Positions 1-11,968 of a DNA stretch of 64,000 bases are shown in pieces. Position 1 is the stretch's first letter, and each line of letters begins with the position of its first letter. The stretch covers positions 220,835,415 through 220,899,414 of the forward strand of contig NC_081410.1 of assembly GCF_030272615.1 (NCBI RefSeq), written 5' to 3'. A model generated the notes under the pieces. It was not told where the DNA came from. It did not search any database and was given only the letters and a program-made list of their open reading frames with translations. The position numbers and the translations under genes were made by a program. The DNA is from Cryptomeria japonica. Its lineage: Eukaryota; Streptophyta; Pinopsida; Cupressales; Cupressaceae.

Positions 1-914
1 TTTATAGTGGAGCACCTCTTGTTAGAGGGAACTGTTCTCATCAGATTTGTAAGGTCTTATCAAATAGCAGTGGAAATCTATTGTTATCAGTGATTTTAAA
101 TTTTTATGTCTGTATTTCATGATTCAATCACCAATAATTTAGATTTTAGAATACTGAATGGAATGAAAGTGATATCTGGTTAAAAGTGTGATTTGTTTTT
201 GATTGTCTAAGAACTTCCAAATCTGAGTATACTGTTTAGGACATTTGCAATTTTGCAAATAAATCTGTTAATATTGGGTAAGGATATTTCATATTTCAAG
301 ATATCACCTACGTTTTGATCTTGTTGGACTTTCTGTGGTCATATTTGTTTTGTCCCTTCATACGTCATTAAGTTTGTTTGTTAATGTGTGGCCTTAGTGT
401 TTTTTCCTTGCTTCTGTTTTATAGGAGTGTATGAATACTTTGTCCATGAGTGATTTGTTTGCTTTAAACTTCTAGAATTTTGAAGTATCTTAGATTTGTT
501 ACCAATTTTTACTTTATGCAGTGCCTGCCTTCTTGTGGCATTGTGCGGAGTACTTTGAGTTTGTTTCTGTATCATAAAGGCTTTGTAGAATCCACATGCT
601 TTCGAGGATGTTAATTCTTGTTCTTTTGGCATCCATTCATTAGTACCTCATCATTGTCTGTGCTTGCATTCTCACTTTCTAGTTCAATCTCTACTTCACT
701 ATTTAAGTCTTCTACTTCCCCTGGGGTAGGCAATTTAGAGATTAGTACAGCAATCTTGCAATATCTTCATCTCCTTCTGGAGAAATTTCCTCCACATATG
801 AACTGTTTCCATTATCGCCTAGGGGAATATGTATGGCTGTAGTATTATCCACAACTGAAATTTCCTCCTTTCTAGAATCTGCTATTCCATTTGCATTCAC
901 AAATCACTTAAGCC
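1..914 (-). pseudogene. Gypsy protease C-terminal part and pol linker, broken
   Basis: Minus-strand reading from 914 leftwards continues the protease that starts at 5720 and is interrupted by the copia element. A short Ala-Leu-Leu-Gly-Leu stretch at the insertion joint, followed by Asn and Ile-rich sequence, fits the flap-to-C-terminus of a retropepsin. An open acidic stretch follows down to about 740. Further left there are stops in all frames and no recognisable RT motif, so the rest is either protease-RT linker or decayed pol. Confidence 0.45.
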
Positions 915-919
915 CTAAT
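915..919. repeat. Target site duplication CTAAT, left copy (copia)
   Basis: CTAAT here and at 5482-5486 directly flanks the copia LTR ends, the 5-bp duplication expected from integrase-mediated insertion. Joining the flanks restores a continuous protease reading on the minus strand. Confidence 0.9.
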
Positions 920-1170
920 TGAAAAATAATTGAATGAATGATTCAATAATCGGATAATTACATTGAACGATATACACACGTATATATAGAGGTTACAAGA
1001 CGATGTTCTATAATTAGAACATAACGTTAAAGTAAAAGACTAAAGAGCTAAACGCTAAATTAAGCGTGAAAGCTAAATTAAGCTTAAAAGCTAATTACAT
1101 AAAAAAGGTAAATGACCATTAACCAAGGAACTAAAAATAGGTGACTAACATAGAATTAAATATTCTAATA
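920..1170 (-). repeat. Copia 3' LTR
   Basis: 251 bp, near-identical to 5233-5481. On the plus strand it starts TGAAAAATAATTG and ends TTCTAATA, so the element reads TATTAG...TTTTTCA, an imperfect version of the usual TG...CA ends. A TATATATAGA stretch could be the LTR TATA region. Confidence 0.92.
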
Positions 1171-3180
1171 CCTTCCCTTAATGGTCATGCTATCTATCAC
1201 ACCAAGCTGCCCTCTAAATTTGAGAAACTTTTCCGGGCTCAAGGACTTGGTGAGGATATCTGCAGTCTGATCTTCTGTAGGAATGTACTGCAGTATCACT
1301 GATCCATCTTCAACATGCTGGCGGATGAAATGACAATGAAGCTTCACATACTTTGTCCGCTCATGGAAGACTGGATTTTTGGTTAATTTTAGAACCCCTT
1401 GATTATCACAAAACAAGGGAGTTGGTCCTGGTTGAGACATTTGCATGTCTGCAAGCATCCTACGTAGCCAAATTGCCTCACATGCTGCCTTAACAGTTCC
1501 CCGATACTTTGCTTCGGTCGAGGAAAGAGCTATTGCCTGTTGCTTCTTGCTGGTCCATGTGATTGCACCTGTACCCAAGCTGAAAACATACCCAGAAGTT
1601 GACTTTCTGTCATCAACACAACCTGCCCAATCTGAGTCTGTGAAACCAACCAGCCTAGGATCTTTTCTTCTGCTGTACAGAATGCCAAAATCAGGAGTGC
1701 CCTTCACATATCTAAGCACACGCTTTGCTGCAACCCAATGTTCAACTTTTGTGGGAGCAAATGTCTCCTCATAGTCGATGCCCTCCTTCTGTGAAAACCC
1801 TTTTGCCACCAACCGAGCCTTGTACTTATCAAGGCTTCCATCAACTTTATACTTGATTTTAAACACCCATTTGCTGCCAATGGGCTTCTTCCCTGGAGGA
1901 AGATCGGACAATACCCAAGTGTTGTTTTTTAGAAGACTATGTTGCTCAGCTGCCATAGCCTTTTCCCATTCAGGTACACCTTTAGCCTCTGTATATGTTT
2001 GAGGCTCATAAATACTGTGAATGTTGGCCATAAGAGCAAAATTAACTGTGTGTTGCTTGCTCTTACCTCTAGCTGATCTACCCTCAATGAGCTCATCATC
2101 ATGAAGATCGCCAATGGTCTTGGCCCACCACTTAGGCCGGAGAGTAGAAGTACCAACGTCTGCTGCAGGATGAAGATTACCTGGAATATCTGGAGTAAGC
2201 TCCTCTGGATGTGGATCTAGAAGATCCTGAGGAAAGTCAGGGGGTGCACTGTCATGCCTGGGATACCCTACAACTTTAGAGTCAACTGAATCCCTCCCAT
2301 CGGGAGGAGCTAAGGGAAGACGAACACCCATACTTGTAGCCTTTGGAGGCTGATCCTCAGTGCTCAAATCAGGAGAGGAAGGCTGAAAAGGCCCTCTTTC
2401 TTCATCAAATACTACATCTCGATTGAATATGAGGTGATTAGTGTCTATATCAATCAGCTGATATGCCTTGTGGTTGTCACTGTAGCCGGTGAACATCAAT
2501 TTCTGATTCTTTGGATCCAGTTTGGTGCACTTGGCATCGGGAATCCAAACATAAGTTGTAGAGCCAAAAACTTTCAAATGAATGATTTTGGGCTTCCTAC
2601 CATACCAAGCTTCCTCTGGAGTCATCTTCCTAACGGCCTTTGTGGGAGACCGGTTTAGAAGGTAGACTGCAGTGAAGACTGCTTTCGCCCAAAAGTATTT
2701 TGGAACATTTCTATGCTCCAACATAGACCGAGCCATCTCAGTGACTGTATGGTTCCTGCGCTCAACAACACCGTTCTGCTGTGGTGTGTAAGGTGTAGTA
2801 AGGTGATGCTTAATGCCATGTGATGCACAAAAGTTGGTGAACTCTGTAGAACAAAATTCCCCTCCATTGTCGGACCGAAGAGTGACTATCTGACAGTTGG
2901 ACTCTTTTTCCACTAAGGTCTTAAACGTTTGAAACATGGTGAACACCTTTGATTTTTGCTTAAGAAAATAAACCCACATGCGTCTACTGAAATCATCAAC
3001 AAATAATAGAAAATACTTGCATCCAGTGACTGATGGAGTGTTCATGGGACCATAGATGTCTGCATGAACGAGCTGCAAGACCTTGGATGCTCTCCAAGCG
3101 TCTCCATTTGAAAACGGAGTCCTATGCTGCTTTCCAGCTTGACACGCTCCACAAACTCCATGATTCTGAGTTTGAATCAG
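1165..3180 (-). pseudogene. Copia integrase - truncated RT - RNase H
   Basis: One open frame of more than 637 codons ends at 1165; the first in-frame ATG is at 3078, but the frame is open further upstream through a Cys-x2-Cys integrase zinc element near 3130-3160. The integrase core follows (Asp in HADIYGP, Asp in RSDNGGEF, Glu in NGVVERRN). The RT start is present (WVFKIKYKVDG, ARLVAKGFSQ), but after EETFAP near position 1750 the frame jumps straight to the RNase H lead-in (HWVAAKRVLRYVKGT). RNase H follows with DSDWAGC, SSTEAKY and an ADILTK tail. The YVDD catalytic box and most fingers/palm are absent. By family comparison roughly 200 codons are missing without loss of frame. Confidence 0.9.
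1171..1180 (-). other. Copia polypurine tract
   Basis: On the minus strand a purine run (AAGGGAAGG) directly abuts the 3' LTR start TATTAG, the expected place for plus-strand primer generation. Confidence 0.8.
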
Positions 3181-3202
3181 GTAATCCTACAACTAGATCC
3201 TC

Positions 3203-4564
3203 TCAAACCAACTGAGAGAGATAGTGGACATTGAGATGCCCATATAGCTGATGCCGAAGAGTGCTGATGGAAGTACTCCTAGCTGCCATGGCAAGCTCCT
3301 GAGAACCAGTAGAATCAACAAGTCTATAAAGACCATGATCCTCAATACCAACTGCAACTGTAGTGCGAGTCTCCCTGTCAACAATGTTGCACTTGTGCAA
3401 CCCGAAGATGACATCCAGCTGTGGTGAATGCTGCATAATCTGACTGATTGACAGTAGATTGAGCTTCATACCAGGTACAAAGTATACATTGAGGAATATT
3501 AAATCCCTCCCACCAGATGAAATATGAACGTTGCCCTTGCCGACAACAGTATACTCTTCGCCTCCACCAAAGATCACCGAATTAGTGAAAGGCATGTACT
3601 CTGTAAACCAATCCCAACCATGTGTGAAATGCCGAGAGGCACTAGAGTCAATGTACCAGGTTGATGATTGAACATCATCAGAGGAGGTTTGGGCCATGAA
3701 CGCATAGAAGGCATATTCCTTTTGATGAGGATGCGTGGCAGAACTGGCTTTTTGCTTGGACCCTCCCTGTTTGGATTGCTGGGATGCTATCAATTTCCAG
3801 CAATCTTTCACCAAATGGCCATATATATGACAGTAGGAACACTGTAAGCTCTTCTTTTTGGAAGACTGCTGAGGTTGACCTTGACCTTTCTGCTGGAAGG
3901 ACGGAGCTTTAGCCTTGTACTTATGCGAAGTTGAGGTTGTGAAAGCCTGTTCAGTGGATGAACTAGCGCTGCTTCCAAACTGCTGCTTCCATTGATCCTG
4001 CTGTAGCAACTTGTTTCAGAGATCAGGAAACTTCAAATCAACACTAGTAGAGGAGATATTGAGCGTATCAATGAAATGCTCGTAGGATTTGGGAAGGCTT
4101 TTTAGCGTGATCACTACCATATCCTCTTCCACCATGGTTCGGCCTATAGCTTCCAACTGATCATGGATGTCCTCGATCTTCGTAAGATGTGCTTGGATAG
4201 ATGACTTCTCACCCATCATGATAGAAAACAACATATTCTTCAGAAAGAAAGCTCGGCTCTTGTCAGACGTTTCATGAAGATCCTTCAAAAGATCCCAGAT
4301 CTCTTTTGCTGTTTTACCTGAAGGCACTTGTGGGAGTTGATCATCTGTGACAGAGAGTTTGATAAGCATGACAACCTCTCGATTCTTCACATCATGTTTG
4401 TCTTGATCATCACCTGCTGTTGGAGGACGAGATTCCTTGCCCAAAACAAGCTGATCAAGGCAACGATACTCAAAGATGGTAAGCATACGCTATTTCCAGG
4501 TGTTGTAGTTGCGGCCGTTGAACTTCTGATTGTTTTCCAACATGATGTTGGTTAATGATGCCAT
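3203..4564 (-). pseudogene. Copia gag and protease region
   Basis: Gag begins with ATG at 4564 (MASLTNIMLENNQKFNG), a typical copia gag start, and is cut by TAG at 4488-4490 shortly after NTWK. The frame continues from 4486 to a TGA at 4016 and then to 3203. It contains a CCHC knuckle (CSYCHIYGHLVKDC), a protease site altered from D-S-G-A to D-S-S-A (WYIDSSASRHFT), and the gag-pre-integrase region (LRHQLYGHLN). The TAG and TGA look like single-base losses. A stop plus frameshift at 3180-3205 separates it from integrase. Confidence 0.88.
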
Positions 4565-5220
4565 CAAGGAAATCGAGGTTGATCGAGGTCAATTGAGTGA
4601 AAGTAAGAGACAGAAGAATCTGATTTAAAAAAAAAATCAGAATAGAAGCAACTGTTGAAAAAACTGAAACCCTATAGGAGAATTCTGACACGAATTTTGA
4701 GGTTTGGAAGAAACTCAAAAATTAATTTTTTTTGCAAACTCACAGCATAAATGGTGCCCAGAAGACAACAAAATTCCCGACGTCCACAAAATTAGCAGAA
4801 ATTGTGAAGTGTTTTAAATTCCAAGGCAAATTTGCTGGCCCAAAATTTGAGGTACAGAAAACGAGGCACCCAGAAAAATTTGAGACCAACCCAGAAAAGC
4901 TCTCGAAAACCCCACCAAGAATCTGAAAACAAAATGCATATCCGACGGCTCAAAAATTGAGGTACGAAAAACGATGTCTCGAAAAACCCACCAAGAATCT
5001 GCAACCAGAATAAAATTTCGACTTGAACTGAAGGGTCAAAATCCTAGTCGAAAATTGCAGAAACCCTAGGAAAATTTTCAACTTGCAAGAAAAATCCGCC
5101 TAGGAAGAGAAAAAGAACCTGCTCTTTTTTAAAAAAAAAAAACAGTTTTAAAAAAATCTCTTCAATAAAAACTTCGAAAAATTTTAATAACAAAAACTTT
5201 CGAAATTTTTTAATTTCCAT

Positions 5221-5232
5221 GCTCTGATTCCA
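5221..5232 (-). other. Copia primer-binding site (initiator tRNA-Met type)
   Basis: Minus strand TGGAATCAGAGC, next to the 5' LTR, is one mismatch from the plant initiator-Met primer site TGGTATCAGAGC. Confidence 0.88.
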
Positions 5233-5481
5233 TGAAAAATAATTGAATTAATGATTCAATAATCAGATAATTACATTGAACAATATACACGTATATATAA
5301 AGGTTACAAGATGATGTTCTATAATTAGAACATAACGTTAAAGTAAAAGACTAAAGAGCTAAATGCTAAATTAAGCGTGAAAGCTAAATTAAGCTTAAAA
5401 GCTAATTACATAAAAAAAGTAAATGACCATTAACCAAGGAACTAAAAATAGGTGACTAACATAGAATTAATTTTTCTAATA
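5233..5481 (-). repeat. Copia 5' LTR
   Basis: 249 bp partner of the LTR at 920-1170. Most of the differences between the two copies are transitions. Confidence 0.92.
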
Positions 5482-5486
5482 CTAAT
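5482..5486. repeat. Target site duplication CTAAT, right copy (copia)
   Basis: Matches 915-919 exactly. Confidence 0.9.
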
Positions 5487-5720
5487 AATGCCTAGAATGT
5501 GTTAAAGGACTCTTTCATCTCTACTATGTCATAGTCTACTGTTAGCTTTAGGCCATGTACATTAATTTCAACATTTTCCCATGTCCTTATTGTTTGCATT
5601 CCAGATCAATCTACTAAACTGATATTGAATGGGGTTCTTACCAACTTAGGTCTTCCCACTTTCTTCCAAGTAGTTGCCAGTATGATATTTATGTTTGCAC
5701 TTATATCTACCATGACTTGT
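5487..5720 (-). pseudogene. Gypsy retropepsin-like protease, N-terminal part
   Basis: Minus-strand translation gives MVDISANINILA at about 5713-5680, matching the D-T-G-A core of retropepsins with Ser replacing Gly. The following sequence, with NVEINVHG and YDIVEM, resembles the beta-strand region of gypsy proteases. One internal stop is present. The reading is cut by the copia insertion and continues at 914. The copy is inactive as it stands. Confidence 0.6.
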
Positions 5721-6249
5721 GATTATTCAAATGTGAAGTTATTAGTAGTGGTCCATTCTTTCAATCTTGGTCTTTTTTTATTTTATGAATTTGTGGTTGC
5801 TTGGGTGTCTATTTATTCCAATATTTGCCCAATTGCTTTAATTTAATTAATATATCTTTTTGTTGTGCAAGGGAAGCCAACTTCTTTAGCATGAGCACCT
5901 ATTTGTTTGAGAAACAAGCTATTTCTTTATTTTGCTGTTGTATAATGGTTTGCTTGGTGCTCTCCACCACTCATCATGTTGTTTCATGGGTTGGAAGTAA
6001 CCATAATCTTCTTTCTGTCCTGATTCTTCACTCATTAGCTATTTCCTTGTTTATTTTCTTCTTATTTCCACTGGTACTAGTCCCTTGGTCAGTGAGTACT
6101 GCAACTTTTTCTTTTTGATTATTTTGTTTTTTATTTTTTTGCCATTTTATCTTCGGTAGATATTCTTCTCCAAAACATTCCTTATTTTTTGTGTCCAATG
6201 ACCAAATGTCAGCAACCTGACATCCTCTAGCACCTTGTAGGGGGATCAT

Positions 6250-8470
6250 CCTCTAGCACCTTGTAGGGGGATTTTCCTTATAAACTTGCCCTTCTGTTTG
6301 GTCCTTGAAGCTCATCAGTGTTAGAATGTGATGGAGCATTCTAAAACACTGTTGTACCCTCTCACAGTTGTATAAATCATGGTTTTTGCTACCACTAAAT
6401 GCACAATTCTTCCTTTCTGACCAACATTTTGTGGCATAGTGGCCAGTTTTATCTCGTTTATAGCAAGTTGCATAACCTCTTCTACAGTTGCCCCTTTTGC
6501 GTCCTCAACCTCTATAATTAAACTGTATATTATCCTCCTGGTAGTTTTGCGGAGGGGTGCTTTGTAATGCATTGGTGCTCCTGTTATTTCTCCATGGGGG
6601 CTGTCCATATATTGCATCATGTGTATACAAGGTTCACTCCGCAAGTCCCTTGACATAGGCCATGTTTCATTCGACCTCTTTGTCATATGCTTGGTGTAGC
6701 GAACATTTAGGGTTCAAATGATCTTCTAGATTTCTTATGCGGAATGCTTAAGATGGACAATTGTTTGTCTCACGGTTGTCCCATTCTCTACATACTCCAC
6801 GATATATTGAGTTGAGCTTTTGGAGTACTGTTTGGAGCTCTAGTTTGATTCTTGCTGTCCCATTTCTCGTTGTGCCTACAAGCAGTCATTTCTTAAATGG
6901 TCTTCTCTTGAACAATATGAGCACCAGGTGTTTTGTTTTGCCTTATTGGTGTCTTCTCTTGCCATTATGCCTTGACGCAAAGTAAGTTGCTCAACTGCCA
7001 ATTGTAACTTCTCTATGGCTTCACCTCTGTCTTTCTTTATTTGTTTTTCTCCATGGTTGTACTTCAATACGGTAGGCTATGGTTACCATATCATGTGTCA
7101 AATATTCTTCCATCCAATGCTACTCTGATATCTTTTTGTAGTCTGAATATAAACCATTCTGCTTTTGTTTTTTTGTTAATGGTTCCTATAGTTTGCAGGA
7201 TACCTCAAACCTTTTATCGTAGTCTTTAATTGATTCTCTTTTCCTTTGTATTAACTCTCTCATTTTACTCACACTCTCGGATGGTACTTTTTAAGTGTCA
7301 AAGTTTGCTAAGAAGTACTTCACCTCTTCCCAATCTTTATCATGTTTTGGGTTAGTCTTCTTGTACCAGTCTAATGTGTCCTTCCTTAGGGATGCCACAA
7401 AGTCCAATGATTTGATTTTGTCTTCCTCAATGTCCTTTCTCTACCATAGTGATTCTAAGAGGAATATATCTTTGCGGCTTTTGTAGTGCCCTTGCCAAAT
7501 ACCAGAAACTTGGTTGATGGTTCCATTTTAGGCTTTTGTTTCTCTTGCTTGGGTTTGTGGATTGGCAGGGTGTCTTTCGTCTCCTTCTTTACACTTCTTA
7601 TTGTCACAGGTTTATGTTCTTGTCCTTGTCTTGTGGAAACTTGATTTCAAAGTATTCTTTCCCTAAAATCTATTCATGATCTTCTATTTCTTTCTCTTGT
7701 GGAATTTTCTCCTCTTTTAGTAGTATCTCTTTAACCAATATCCTTCTTGTTTTATAGGGCATAGGGGATGGGTCTTGGTCCTGGGGTTGTGACTCTTCAT
7801 AACACTTTTTCATCTTTGATGATGTTTTCATTATTTGTTAATGACATTTTCATTAGTTAATGTTGATAATTCATTCCCTAAGTTAAACATGACATTGTTT
7901 TCTTTTTCTATTTCCTCTCTTCTTAACTTCTTTATACTTTGATTAACTAATTCCTCCAAGTATTCTTCTTCTATGGATATAATCTTCTTTGGAGCTTTTA
8001 GGAATTCAAGAAATCTATCATCCAACTTGATTGTGATATTTCACAATTCGGACTTGATTGTTGGACTTTTGGAAAGATGAGGTAGGGTTGGAGATGCTTT
8101 GACACCCCTCTACCAACAAACTTAGATTTTCCATATTCTTCTATGCTCTTCTCCAAGTCTGTTAAAATGTCTTGCTTTTTCCCAATGTGAATTCAATTTT
8201 TCTAGAGTCTTCCAGTCTTCATTTTCAATTTCTTTCCATTTCTTTCTTTTGATAGCACTAACCTTGGCATGCTCAACAACACCCACATTGCATGCTCATT
8301 CCTCTTCCTTTCCGCATTTTCCAATCTCTTGCAGTGTCTTTCTTCCCTCTCAATGTTTTGCTTCTATCTTCTTTCCTCACTATTTGGGCTTGCCATGTCA
8401 ACTCTCTTTGTCAATTCAATTTCCTGTTTAATCTCTCTTGATTTCTTCTTGTCTCCTTTTGCCATGGGTG
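6250..8470 (-). pseudogene. Gypsy gag with several CCHC zinc knuckles
   Basis: Minus strand. A start-like MAKGDKKKSREIKQ lies near 8466, followed by a highly charged region (SIKKLRREEIEKENN at 7831-8025). Near 7380-7290 a capsid-like stretch (DTLDWYKKTNP, WEEVKYFLANFD) resembles the gypsy gag family. A knuckle CSYCSREDHLRNDC lies at about 6880-6930. A second, degenerate pair lies at about 6370-6480 (CYKRDKTGHYATKC and a Cys-to-Ser variant). Frameshifts and stops occur throughout. This is nucleocapsid/capsid of a dead gypsy element, assigned by motif and position. Confidence 0.6.
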
Positions 8471-8739
8471 TTGTTGGTTTGGTGTCACACTACTCCTTTA
8501 TCTCATCTCATGGTAGTTATTTGGTAACTTATTTTTATAAGTCATATCCTTTCAGGGATTCCTTTTGGAGATCTCTCCCTTTCCATTCTCTATCCCCTTG
8601 GTGTATAACCCCCTCTCACAAGGTTGACACCAAGGAGATAGTGATGTTGTCTATGAGAAAGATTTCATCTCTTTCACTAATTCTTTTGTCTGGATTGAAA
8701 TTAATTTTCTTTTTACTTTCCTCCATACAACCTAACCAG

Positions 8740-8758
8740 GGTCCTAGCAATGGAACCA
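8740..8758 (-). other. Degenerate primer-binding site next to gypsy LTR
   Basis: Minus strand TGGTTCCATTGCTAGGACC starts one base inside the LTR end. It matches the tRNA-Asp-type site TGGCGCCGTTGCCGGGGA only in part, so its identity is tentative. Its place between LTR and gag leader is right for a primer site. Confidence 0.5.
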
Positions 8759-9033
8759 ATGTGTTGTGAGGTATTCACACATCTCCCCATTGCAAATGGG
8801 GACCCCACTTTTTTTTGCTTTCTAGGGTAGTAGTTTGAGTCTTTTGCAATTAACCTTTGCATTAGAGAGGTATAGTTGGTCAAGAGGATAGCTCTACTTG
8901 TGAGGTGTGAAATGAAGTGTTATGAGATGAGTGAGTGGTCGTGAACTCGATTGGTCAAGGCCTACAATGGCAAAATGGTGAAGAGGAGAGGTCAAATTGA
9001 GCATAGAGAGAAAGAGGTTTGATGGAGGAGCCC

Positions 9034-9039
9034 TTTATA
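9034..9039 (-). promoter_or_regulatory. Candidate TATA box of the gypsy LTR
   Basis: Minus strand TATAAA followed by GGG and, after about 20 bp, a CT-rich stretch, in the expected position upstream of R/U5. Confidence 0.45.
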
Positions 9040-9109
9040 CTAAGCCTAGTCAACTTTGCAGGTGTGTTCATCATTCAAGGTAATCTAATTGCACTTCAAT
9101 GAGAGGTGA

Positions 9110-11250
9110 GACCCGGGAGCAAAATTTGACTAAGTATGTTAAAATTTCCTTTGCTCTAGTCTAGGAGCGAATTTTGCTTCCATTGCTCCCCTTTAGGAGT
9201 GAAATCCCTCTTCAAGCCTTCCAAATCACCGAAAGTTGCCTCTAAACACCATGTGACACCTTAGTTTGAGCAAAGGATTCAATCCTTGATCAGGAACCTT
9301 GAATGAGGTCAAGTATGGAGGTCATTTCCATTGCTCCTCATCAGGAGCGAAAACCACATCCTTTGCCCTCATCTTGGAGCGAAATTGTTTTCTTGAGCAC
9401 ATTTGAGGAAGATGAATGAGTTTTAATGCCTTCGACACCATTTTGATCATAGGAGTGAAGTTCATCATGATTTTTAATAAGTAATGGAGGGAAGAAGGTA
9501 GATTTGAGTCACTTCCATTGCTCCTTCACAGGAGCGAAATTTACTTCCATTGCTCTCCTTTGAGAGTGAATTTCCCTTCCATTGCCATTGGAGTGGAGCA
9601 AATCTCATTCAAGGTAGGCATTGAGGTTCTTTGGTGCATAGAGTCTGAAACCTAAGGCATAATGTGATAAGACCAAGCTAGAGGATGAATTTGAAGATCA
9701 TTTCCTTTGCTCCCAAATTGGAGCGAAATCCTCTTCCTTTACCCCACGTTGAGAGCGAAATTCCGCCTAAGACCTCACATTGAGCATGATTTGATGCATT
9801 TGAGTTGAGAAAGCGAATGTAAGTGAGCGAAAGTGAATTAAGTGTCAACATGGAGACTACTTCCTTTGCTCCTCTTTTGGAGTGATTTTCACTTCGTTTG
9901 CTCTCTTCTAGGAGTGAAAATGCCTTCCTTTGCTTGAGATTGGGAGGGAAATTGGTCTCAAAGCCCTCTTCTAGGTTGAATTGACTCCTTCAAGTACATA
10001 AATGGCGAGGTACTTAAACATGAAGTGATGAAAGACAAATTGAATGCCATTTCCTTTGCTCCTCAGTGGGAGCGAATTTCACTTCCTTTGTGACCTTCCT
10101 TAAGACTAATTTGATACATTTACACACTAGGAAGGTAAAATTACAAGGTCTAAAGTCGATGCAAAGGCAAGGAATTGATAAAATCAAGCTAAGTGGTGAG
10201 TTTGAGGATTACTTCCTTTGCTCCCTGACAGGAGCGAAAATGTCTTCCATTGCTCCTTGTTAGGAGCAAATTTGTGTTCGTTTGCCTGAGTATAGGGGCG
10301 AATTTGTGTTCGTTTGCCTGAGTATAGGAGCAAAATTCCTTATAGGGCCTTCTCCAAGGATGAATTAACTCCTCCACATGCATAGATGACAAATTACTCG
10401 AGCATGAGTTGGTGAAAGGCAAAATTCGAACAAGTGTGGGATTATTTCCTTTGCTCCTTCTTAGGAGCGAAAAACACTTCCTTTGGCCTGGTTTAGGAGC
10501 CAAATTCCTTCCAAGGCTTCCTTTGGGGTCAATTTGACATGTTTCCACGTGTGGGTGGCCAGGGACTAAAGGTTTGAGTCATTGGAATGAAGGTAAGTGA
10601 ATGATATTGAGCTAAGAATCCAAGTTGAATTTAGTTCCTTTTCTCCTTGATTGGAGCAAAATATCCTTCCATTGCTCCTCATTGGGATTGAAATTCACTT
10701 CTATTGCTCCAATCTCAGAGCGAAATCATCCATAAGAAGTTTGGTGAAGAGAATTTGACAACTATTGCATGTGAAGACTTAAATTGAAGAGATGATGAGT
10801 GAATGGAGAGCAAAATTTGGTTAAGTGTCCCAAAAATTTCCTTTGCTCTTCTTGTTCCTTTGCTCCTCATTGAGAGCGAAAAGCTCTTCCTTTGCTCATG
10901 AATAAGAGCGAAGTTGATTCCAAGGCTCTTCTTGAGGTTACTTTGGCACATTTTCACGCATGAAGGGTAGAGAGCTTAAGTTTTGAATTGATAGAATGGA
11001 AAGAGAGGTCACAAATTTGACTAAGTATCAAAAAATTTCCACTGCTCCTTGCTAGGAGCAAATTCTACTTCCATTGCCCTCTTTGAGAGCGAATTCACTT
11101 CTACGACACTAATTGAAGGTAATTTGATGGTTTTTGCACAAGGATGCTAAAAACGCAAGGAATGAACGAGGTACAAGAGATCTATTGATGAAAAACTGAT
11201 GAAATTGTTCCAACTTCCATTGCCTACCCTTGGGGGCGACCTCCTCTTTT
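9110..11250. repeat. Array of about 29 short hairpin motifs
   Basis: A degenerate unit of about 30 bp recurs: TTCCTTTGCTCC, a 5-7 base spacer, then GGAGCGAAATT. TTTGCTCCT and AGGAGCAAA are reverse complements, so each unit can fold as a hairpin; a clear example is at 10245-10270. Units come in groups of two or three separated by 100-150 bp of less conserved sequence, giving a higher-order period near 200 bp. No protein coding is seen here. Confidence 0.85.
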
Positions 11251-11959
11251 CAAACCTGCAAATCACATAAAAACCAGAGATCATATCAAATTAGAAGAAG
11301 TATAAAGGTTATATATCATGTGTGTTTGATATCATGTTTGTTTTGTTTTGCAGATGGGAGAGGATGATGATGCAAATTGCAAAAGGAGGAAGATTGTAAG
11401 ATCTACACCACTATGCAACTTCAAAAGGAAAATTTCATCTGCAAGCACGACAATGCCCAAGAAAAATCTCAACCCTCACCACACCATGGAGACATGAAGA
11501 GATCAAAGGAGTACAAAGGAGAAGTCATACAATCACCCCAAGGCAACATAGGCGAGAAAAGCCAAAAGCTCAAACTTCCCATCCGCATCATCACATCAAG
11601 CTTCGAGCAAGTGACTAATGTTGAGTGTCAAGAGATAACTCCCAATATCCCTTCATGATAATCAACTCTACAAGTGCAAGATGAGGTGGCATCCTAGTCA
11701 CCACTCACCAATCAAAGGAGTTCCACATCAGCATGTCTTGATTAAATGAACCAAGCTCATACATGAGGGCACAAACTCCAATGCACCTACCCCCACTATC
11801 TATTGGTCGAATATTCTAGAGATGACATGTGTCAAAATGTTGTAATTATTTCATTGGCCAGAATAGAGTTTGTTGTTACAAGCCCTAATTAGGGTTTCAT
11901 TGTAAAATCTCTGCCATTGATCTCAAATCAATCTTGGTCATTCATTGTAATGAGCTCTC

Positions 11960-11968
11960 TATATAAAG
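11960..11968 (+). promoter_or_regulatory. Opposing TATA-like element
   Basis: Plus-strand TATATAAAG in a context (AATGAGCTCTC before, AGCTCAAGC after) typical of plant LTR promoters. It points away from the gypsy gag, so it may belong to a second, plus-strand LTR fused to this block. Confidence 0.35.

Larger units (their letters stand above)
920..5481 (-). mobile_element. Ty1/copia LTR retrotransposon with internally deleted RT
   Basis: A complete insertion on the minus strand: 5' LTR at 5233-5481, primer site at 5221-5232, gag, protease, integrase, RT remnant, RNase H, polypurine tract at 1171-1180, 3' LTR at 920-1170. It is flanked by CTAAT duplications. Total length is about 4.56 kb, a little short for copia because most of the RT domain is missing. 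By eye the two LTRs differ at about 9 positions plus one 2-bp gap in 250 bp. Coding capacity is lost through two nonsense codons in gag and a stop plus frameshift before integrase. Confidence 0.93.

Noticed and set aside
8249-8769. Plus-strand frame of 166 codons resembling a membrane protein
   Set aside because: The hydrophobic look comes from the antisense of a Lys/Glu-rich gag leader; the minus strand reads as gag.
9110-11250. CRISPR-like array
   Set aside because: Units are palindromic, degenerate and unevenly spaced in a eukaryotic LTR; there are no constant-length spacers or cas genes.
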